From positions 226,952 to 290,951 of the forward strand of contig LUCM01004076.1 of NCBI GenBank assembly GCA_008360955.1: a DNA stretch of 64,000 nucleotides, read 5' to 3'. The notes beneath the pieces are model-generated. The model saw only the letters and a program-made list of their open reading frames with translations. It searched no databases and was not told the origin of the DNA. The translations under genes were made by a program, and so were the position numbers. This stretch comes from Fasciolopsis buskii. Taxonomy: Eukaryota > Platyhelminthes > Trematoda > Plagiorchiida > Fasciolidae. Of the stretch, positions 56,919 through 64,000 are shown in pieces. The first letter of the stretch is position 1. Each line of letters opens with the position of its first letter.

Positions 56919-59900
56919 ACTAAAATCACTCACCAGCAGGCCATTTTTATATTTCAAAATCTTTAATGAACATTTTGCATGGCATATCCCTTTTCCGATC
57001 CAAACCGGATTACAGTAGGTTTTGATATGCTAGAACAGATTACGTTTGTCAACAAAAACGCCAAACTTCCGAAACTTAAGGCCAACAGCTAAATGAACGT
57101 GAGAAATCGTAAATACCCACTCGTTAAGAGCCATCATCCGCAGTACTGTCCTGACTTGGTAGTAAGTTATTCCCATTATCTCTTCAGTTTAGTTTTGGTC
57201 AATGAATGGCTTAATCGATGGAAGTATGCGGGACTGTGGAAAATCGCTCAAAGAACATTTGCGAGATCAGAGAGATCAGTCTGTGCCGGAATGACACACC
57301 ACACATTGTGATCGAGACTTTAGATCAAATCCGAATCTACATTAGTTTGACAATGTGGATGTGATGATTTGCAAATAAACTTCTGGATCGCAAAACAACA
57401 AAAGATTCATCACTCAGCCAAATATGGACACCAGAACTGATCTATCTTTTGCTCAGTAACGATAATGGAAGTGCTCTAAGGAGCTGTTCGGTTCACTATT
57501 CATCGCTTAAGTACCTGTCAGTTGACAAATAACCATGTGTACCGTTAAAAGTACGTCGATGCGCACGTTTTAGTATTCACATGCTCATGCCGACTTTCGT
57601 CCTAAGCGGGTCACGTGTTCAGTGATAGTGGAAACATGTTGACGAACCTGACTGACGTTTTGCCAGAATTGACCACATTTATTTGCGATAATCATTGGAA
57701 TCAGACAATCGTGATATTCCGCAAACATTTTACCTAAGCTCTAGTCAGCGGCTTGGATAACTTGACTGCGGCAACAGTTCTAGATTGTTCCACATCCTTT
57801 CGTGTCCACTTTATTAGTTGCTATTCAATAAGAACAGCCCGAACTATTATTAGGTCCCATCAAATCATACTACATTAGAATTATACACTACATCAAAATT
57901 ACTTTTCCCTTTGGTATGGGACATATGTGAATTGCTTTCAACCTTGGCAATCAGACTCTACAAAAACAGGACTAGATTTAAGTCCAGGCAAACGGTTGTA
58001 TGAGAATCAACGGAAATTTCACCTGATATTAGTGTACACGATCAGTCTGCATAATTTCATTCAGGCAGCTGTTCAGTTGACAAAACTTATGACCAAAAAG
58101 TGGGTGCAGTTTAAACGATACACGTCTTGTGTTCCAGAGATTTTCACCCGTATCAAATCCAATGAGCCAACTTGCCCGGATTCCAGCGACCCCTTAGATG
58201 ATGTTTGCCACGCCAACTGCTCAACTACACAGACAGTCAATACTACTAACGGGCCAAATAAATGCCCTTATTCAGTACATACACACACATGAAGTCTATG
58301 AATGCCGTCGGGGTAACAACGCGAAGAACACCTCTGAAGGACAGCTGGCTTTGATGTCTTTCTTTCGTGGACACTGTGCATGTTCCGTCCGTAGTCCATG
58401 CGGCCTCATACCGTATGCAGCTGGGGCTAGAACAGCTAAGATACCCCACCCAGCCGGAATATCAAATGGGTCATCGAACCTGCTAAAACGACGTAAACTT
58501 AGGGACAGATTCACGCAATATATATGGTAACAAGTCGGGTAGTTCGTAACGAAATTTCTTAACAACGTAAAGAAGAACAAAAAATTTCCCATCACGAATA
58601 TACACCACAGTGCTGGGCCTGGAACTGAAGGACAGGTAGAGCAAATAGCTTGAGTTGCGGATATTTTACTTGTTCAAGAGAATCTGGAAATATCGTTTTG
58701 GTCTTAAAAATGAAAATCCTATTTTGACACCAAGTTTAAAAATTTAATTCACTCTTATATCCGTTTACCGTCACAGCAAACTCAACCAGATCGATTCAGC
58801 ACATGACCTCTTTTGATGAGTATCAAACACTGAGTATTCATACGTTGAATTTTCACTTATAATGGGCGCTGGTTCTTTTTGATTTTGTTCTGATTTACCA
58901 ACTGCTTGACCGGATTCTTTTGCTAGCTTTCATTCGTACGTGGCAAAATACGCTTGGCCATGAAAACACATGGTTCACTTTGATTTGTTTACTTCCCAGT
59001 GTCCTGTTTTTCTGTTCATAGACTACTGACTGGTTGATGTTGGTCAGTGCGCTTTATGTTGCCATCGATTGTCAATTACCAATTCATATTTGAATCCTAT
59101 CCAACAATTAGTAACCGATGAAGTAGCACTTTTTTCGTCCTGTTGGAAACGGACTACGTTTGGTGCGGGAAGAAAATTAACAGCCCATGTTTATTGATTA
59201 GTAACTTTCTGACCACAGTTTAGTCTTGTGCAAGTGTCGACAGCCAACGTAACATCACCGATCAATTCCAATTTGAAAGAAGAGGGAATAGTATTTCTAC
59301 AGTCCTTCCTTAGTGGTACCAAAGTGAAGCTTCGTTACTAATATATTATTGTTTTTTTTAAAGTACATTATTTCCAAGGTCAGATCACAACTGCACCAGT
59401 TCCCACACTGTTTCACATTGAAGTCAAGATTGTCAGATTGAGAGAAATGAACAGAAAAGTTCCACGAATGCTCCATATTGGTTACTTTTACGTAGGTCTG
59501 CACAGTGATCCACGCTACATAAGCTGATTCACTGAGAAGCGTATGATTACTTGCTCATAACCTTGAGATGTCGAAGTAGTCTTTTGTTTGCCACATGTGA
59601 AAAAGAGAAATGTCTTCATACAATGCCGAATAATTTTAAAGTGAATTAAGACAACTTTGATAACAAACTGAAATGATATGGGAAGTTGCCTACTGATCAT
59701 CTGAATCGATGATGTGACTACTTATCCAATGACTATTTTGATAATGAGCGCCACCCATTACAGTGCCCCTGGGAGACATACGACCCATGTGACCACACCG
59801 TCAACCTCGTCACGCCACCCCAAAACCTAGGGAATGTCTCAAAGAAAATGAACACCCTTACTAACCTTTATAATTAATGGAACGGATAATGCACGCTGAC

Positions 59901-62900
59901 TTTGCAGCACGGATGCAGGCTCACTCAAGTAACTAGCACTTCAAGCGGTGCATGAACTCAAGACTGAGCAGTCTAGAGTGGTGTGAGCTTAGCAAGTAAA
60001 AATGAAATTAAAGTTTCTTTAAGGCATATATTTGCATAAATCCCCAAAGCATGGTTGTCGGAATACCTACTGGTCAGTGGCCTCACTGAATTTCGACCCC
60101 CTTATTTTTGATTCATCAGTCGTATGGCTGGTTTATCAGTATTTACGAAAAAGGGCTCGAAAGTCACAACATAAGGTATCACACAAACCAGACAAAGAAT
60201 CACCATAAACATCCGTCCTCAAGAGTTCTTTGGCTGCTGGGTTTGTTTGTCCAGCTGATTTCAGCTGTATCACTTAAGGTATTGGCCGAGACTCCACAGC
60301 TTGGACGGTGCCAGCACACGGTAACATCATATGAATCAGTGGTTACTTTTGCAACGTAGCTTAGTGGTGAACTGATAGAAGTTTACTACCTCAGAAGTGA
60401 ATGATGTTGCCTGAATCGAGACAATCGAGAAACGATCGAATTCATTTTGAGTTGGACAGCTTTATCGAGTTCTCTTCGGTGGTCGAACAGACTATAATTT
60501 TCTCTTAGACCGAAAACTATCTGCGAGGCATTCTGAAAGTGATGTCATTCGAGAAGAGTACCTAAGAACGCCTTTAACAGTTCCTATCAAATGCGGGATA
60601 CATCACTAGAGAAAGGTAACCAACGAACCATGTAAAAAACCTCTAAATCACGTAATTTTTCCCTCACCTAACCTTTTGTCTCATTTGGTGTTTTGCTTTG
60701 GTATTTTCATTGCTAGAATATGAACGCAGTGTTTGTACGAGGTTTGGAATAAAACTGTGAGCCGCCCATTTATTTTCCGAAACTTTGCTGTTAGTTGACT
60801 TCAACCGAAAAAAATTTATTTTTTACCTCATTCTCTCCTAACAAAACGATGGTCAACTGATGCCCACACTGAATGGGAACAAATTTAAAGTAAATTGTAC
60901 GTACCGAAAAAAGCAAGCTTCTGGTCACTTTGTTTCGAACCCATATTCGTGTGCTTACCATCTGTTTAGTGGCCAGAATTCGTTCATAAAAAGATGTTTG
61001 ATTGAAAGCCCAAAAAAGAGAAAACATTCATGCGGCCAGGTCAATTAATACTTGTAATGTTGGCGACTTTGGACCAACATGCACTTGCTTTTCTGGTCTA
61101 CCGGATACTGAGTGCCGGTTTCTGGTGCCGTTTCCCGTACATGACCAATGTTATCTGTCCAATCAGTGCAATTAATGCTCTTGATCCCCTGTGACATGTC
61201 CTTTCGTGAGCAGAATGACTTATTTGGTGCACAGTCCGGCCAGGCCCCATTGAACAAAAACCAATTGGGCGTGTACTTTCGGTTTCTCCCACACAATTCG
61301 GCTGCGTACACACGTCTAGGGAAATCGTGACCGAGGTGAACATTCACCGAATAGCCAACAGCAACTTCGAAAAAGAGTAAGGATGAGGGACCTGCAAATG
61401 TTTGCCCAATCCAATACATAGGCTATCTGGAAAAAAACGCATATTGAAAATTCCCCACATCCAATTTGAAGCAAATACATTAAAAGATGTTTCAGTTACG
61501 AATGTACGAATGTACAAGATGAAAAACACGTGCCCTTATCAGACGCAGCTAGTAGGTTCCAACTCAATCACCTTGATTGCCGTTGCTAGTTAAATACTGC
61601 AAATCCATTTCGTGAAATCGGTTCACTCGTGTACGAAAACTTTGTTAATTGTTTATTGGGGAAATTATCAACAGAAACGCGAATCTGGTCACAAAATTCC
61701 CATCTCACTCGACACACGTTTAATCGATATACAAGGATATACGAGACAAATTAGGGAAATTCTTGTTAAACCGGCTCGGTAATATATTTGGGTTCTGAAT
61801 AACGGGGCAGTGTTTTTGGCTGCGTTCGTATGTTGTTCTTTTTCCGATGAAGCAATGTCCCAACGGAGTAGATCAGATACCGCCAGGTGAAGTCCTCACA
61901 GGTCACTTGATACATCGTGTGGTCGAAATAGAAAATTGCTAGTCAACAATTTCCCATAATGTTGTTTTTGACAGCTCGGACAATAGGACTAAGACTGACA
62001 CGAGGTCAGGTGTCAACATCTCCATTGGATTATTCTTGCTGGGCGCATACTAACCGATAGGCTTAGCGTAATGAAGCGAAGTGAATCATCTTGAACCGGT
62101 CCACAAGATAACAAGCGCGAGCTAGCCAAATGTACGGACGATGAAGACCGTATTCCATTTATTTGCCTGAAGATAAAATACAAATTGTGGTAGGCAGGGA
62201 AATAGTAAAGAACTGTTCGCTCTTCGGCTTTACGCCTATTTTATCGTTGGCCAACAGTTGGTCCCATTAGTGAAATAACCATACCAAATGCCCAAACCCA
62301 CGGCATCGTCGTAGCACCCACGAGTCAACATCAGTCCAGTTGCTTTCTAAGGAAGATGGGAAGTTTTTAGTGAGAATATTTTTTCTAGGGCTACAAGCCT
62401 GTGAAGTACGCAAACTGAACGTTCGTGCAGCCCAGCTACCTAGTATTGGTATTACTAATAACCGGGTTGGTATTAGTCGTAGTAACATCCTTCTAATTTC
62501 TTTATGTGCCATACAATAAACATATAGTATTTTTGTGATTGGGCATGGTGGCCTCAAGAATGTTTACGAAAGGGGAAGTTGATCAACCGAGGAATGAGCA
62601 AAACGATGATCGTCAAGCTCATGCACGAAAGCAAAGCTCTACCTCCTCAGATTTATCAAATCAGAGTTCTCTGTTCTTGATGACTGCCGTTTTCCCAATG
62701 GGAAAGGACTTGAGAATGACAGGGGTGGGTTTTCGGATCACATCCAAAAGCAGTTGTCTAGATGAACTTACGTTTTCAAAGTGTGTAAATCAACTTCACA
62801 TCTGGATCGCGGACTAATTGCAAAAACATAAAGAACTTTGCTCAGATTTAGTCGCTCAGGAAAGCCGTTGCTTGCGAGCTGGAATTTAGGCAACACAAAT

Positions 62901-63159
62901 TTAAAGGCCAGAATGTAAGCAGGCCTTCGACAGTTTGGTAATTAAATCATAAATGGACTTGTCATCCATACATACGTCCCGTGATTTACTTGAGGCTCTC
63001 ATGCCAAAGACCAAGGTGTGTAAAACAAGTGTGACAATGGTTTGACAGAAGCGTACCACATATGCATAAGCGAGTGGCACTTATCGCTGCAAAACAGTAC
63101 GTAAGTTTCCCGAAATTTTCACACGTGATCCGTTAGCATTTCCGCTTCTTCCTTTTTAT

Positions 63160-63542
63160 TTCGAGAAAATCCTCAGGACTGGATGATCTTAACCCCCGGG
63201 GTGTTCAGGGAGTGTACGACCACATCCACGCCTGTTTCCCACTGTTCTATTCAATGCACAAAAGACCGAAAAATTCCCAAATGCTGGAGGCCAGCAGGCA
63301 TTATCTCCGTTCCCCAGGGGAATTTTCCAGAACTTCACTACCTTGCCTGGACTTCAGTTACTGTTTTTGATAAATTGGTTCGCTCGCACATGAAGTCTCC
63401 CCCAAACGCTTGTCGATCCCCACGGTCCACCCTCGATGCAGCTATCCACCTGGCATTCAACATTCTTTCGTCACTCAATAAAAATCCTAAAGCAGTTAAG
63501 GCATATGCCCATGATCACTATGAAGTTATTAATTCTGTCTAA
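63160..63542 (+). pseudogene. CR1/Jockey-like LINE reverse transcriptase, 5'-truncated
   Basis: This is a non-LTR retrotransposon reverse transcriptase with frame changes. The start reads KSSGLDDLNPRGV in one frame (usual form KSxGPDGxSPRxL). The frame open from 63183 to 63542 then gives IPKCWRPAGIISVPQ (usual xPxxWRxAxVxPVPK), FDKLVRSHMKS, and RSPRSTLDAAIHLAFNILSSLNKNPKAVKA (usual YRxxRSTLDAV...LDKN...A) before a DxxxxINSV block where intact elements read FLDYSSAFNSI. The catalytic Asp context is eroded (AHDHYEVINSV). Further 3' sequence (63543-64000) probably continues the element, but no YADD block could be read, and the window ends there. Confidence 0.7.
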
Positions 63543-64000
63543 AGGAACGAGCTGCTCTCCCTTTTCTTCCGTTCGGGTATCCAGCCCGCCAGTATTTTTC
63601 TGCTGACCTATTATTTTCATAACCGTTAACAATCCTCGCATTACATTGGCACCAGCACTTCGTCTGGCATCGCTGAACTTAGTGCCCTTCAATGGACCAA
63701 GTCGTCGCTGTTTATTTTCAACTTAAATGTTTCCCATCCCAACTTCTAGTCGAATATCAAACGGTGCAGTTTTTAGTTGACCGTATCTTTTAACTCCCCT
63801 ACCCCAACACGTGGAACAATCATCACGAAGATTTCAGAACGGTCAACTACACACAAATTAGTTATTAATCCTCCCTAGCACGGCGACCTTCTATCCACCA
63901 ATCAGAAAACACCACATTCCCCGATTCTAATGCATTTCGTACTCCTGTATTATTTAATGGAGTATAGTTGATTAACTCAGATTCAGCAACACACCTCAGT
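63543..64000 (+). mobile_element. Probable LINE continuation at the window edge
   Basis: Several short frames with words such as ALRLASLN.VPFNGPSRR follow the reverse transcriptase block, but no conserved motif is secure. Called only because it directly follows the fragment. Confidence 0.3.

Larger units (their letters stand above)
53601..63159. other. Long unassigned stretch
   Basis: No domain was recognised in any frame; the longest are 131 codons (54209-54604, minus), 121 codons (57927-58292, plus) and 124 codons (61045-61419, minus). It holds a TGTA tract at 55479-55530 and an inverted CGAAACGT pair at 56848-56918. Otherwise nothing identifiable. Confidence 0.4.

Overview
The window looks like intergenic or intronic DNA from an animal nuclear genome. 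It has no operons or long host open reading frames, but it is full of microsatellites, retroelement debris and tRNA-derived SINEs. The mix of Penelope-like elements (PLEs), a tRNA-headed SINE family, CR1-like LINE and Ty3 fragments, and hammerhead-bearing repeats fits a parasitic flatworm (cestode or trematode). That placement is inference; nothing here fixes the species.

Layout. At 2.0 kb there is a Ty3-type reverse transcriptase scrap, followed by a full SINE copy (2.87-3.04 kb). From 7.46 to 10.14 kb lies a decayed PLE: N-terminal region, reverse transcriptase and GIY-YIG nuclease on the minus strand, abutting an inverted C-terminal tail of a second copy, with (TA)n tracts on both outer sides. 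A 368-bp element with 67-74 bp terminal inverted repeats sits at 12.7 kb and is made of PLE 3' sequence. At 20.9 kb there is one copy of a 400-600 bp dispersed repeat whose sister is at 35.1 kb. SINE copies follow at 23.8, 24.8 and 28.0 kb, a PLE terminal fragment at 25.4 kb and a second Ty3 pol fragment at 30.0-30.6 kb. A second PLE lineage (33.49-34.76 kb) has two 394-bp arms in inverted orientation.

The most interesting part is a family of about 150-180 bp units at 35.9-36.4, 37.6-37.95 and 50.85-50.99 kb. Each folds as a minimal type I hammerhead ribozyme: CUGANGA core, 3-4 bp stem II, GAAA, palindromic ACCGGU stem III, UH cleavage site and stem I. Five units are visible, two pairs in inverted orientation, all next to (TA)n tracts and to foldback hairpins. 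Two units keep the helices but carry changes at catalytic guanines.

From 38 to 64 kb the window is mostly unassigned sequence with microsatellites (CTAT, ACTC, AGT, TG, CTGT), a tRNA-Leu-like SINE between 43-bp direct repeats, a possible pair of coding exons plus an opposite-strand terminal exon at 51.3-53.3 kb, and a 5'-truncated LINE running off the right edge. No host gene can be assigned with confidence. All recognised coding sequence belongs to mobile elements, and all copies are interrupted.
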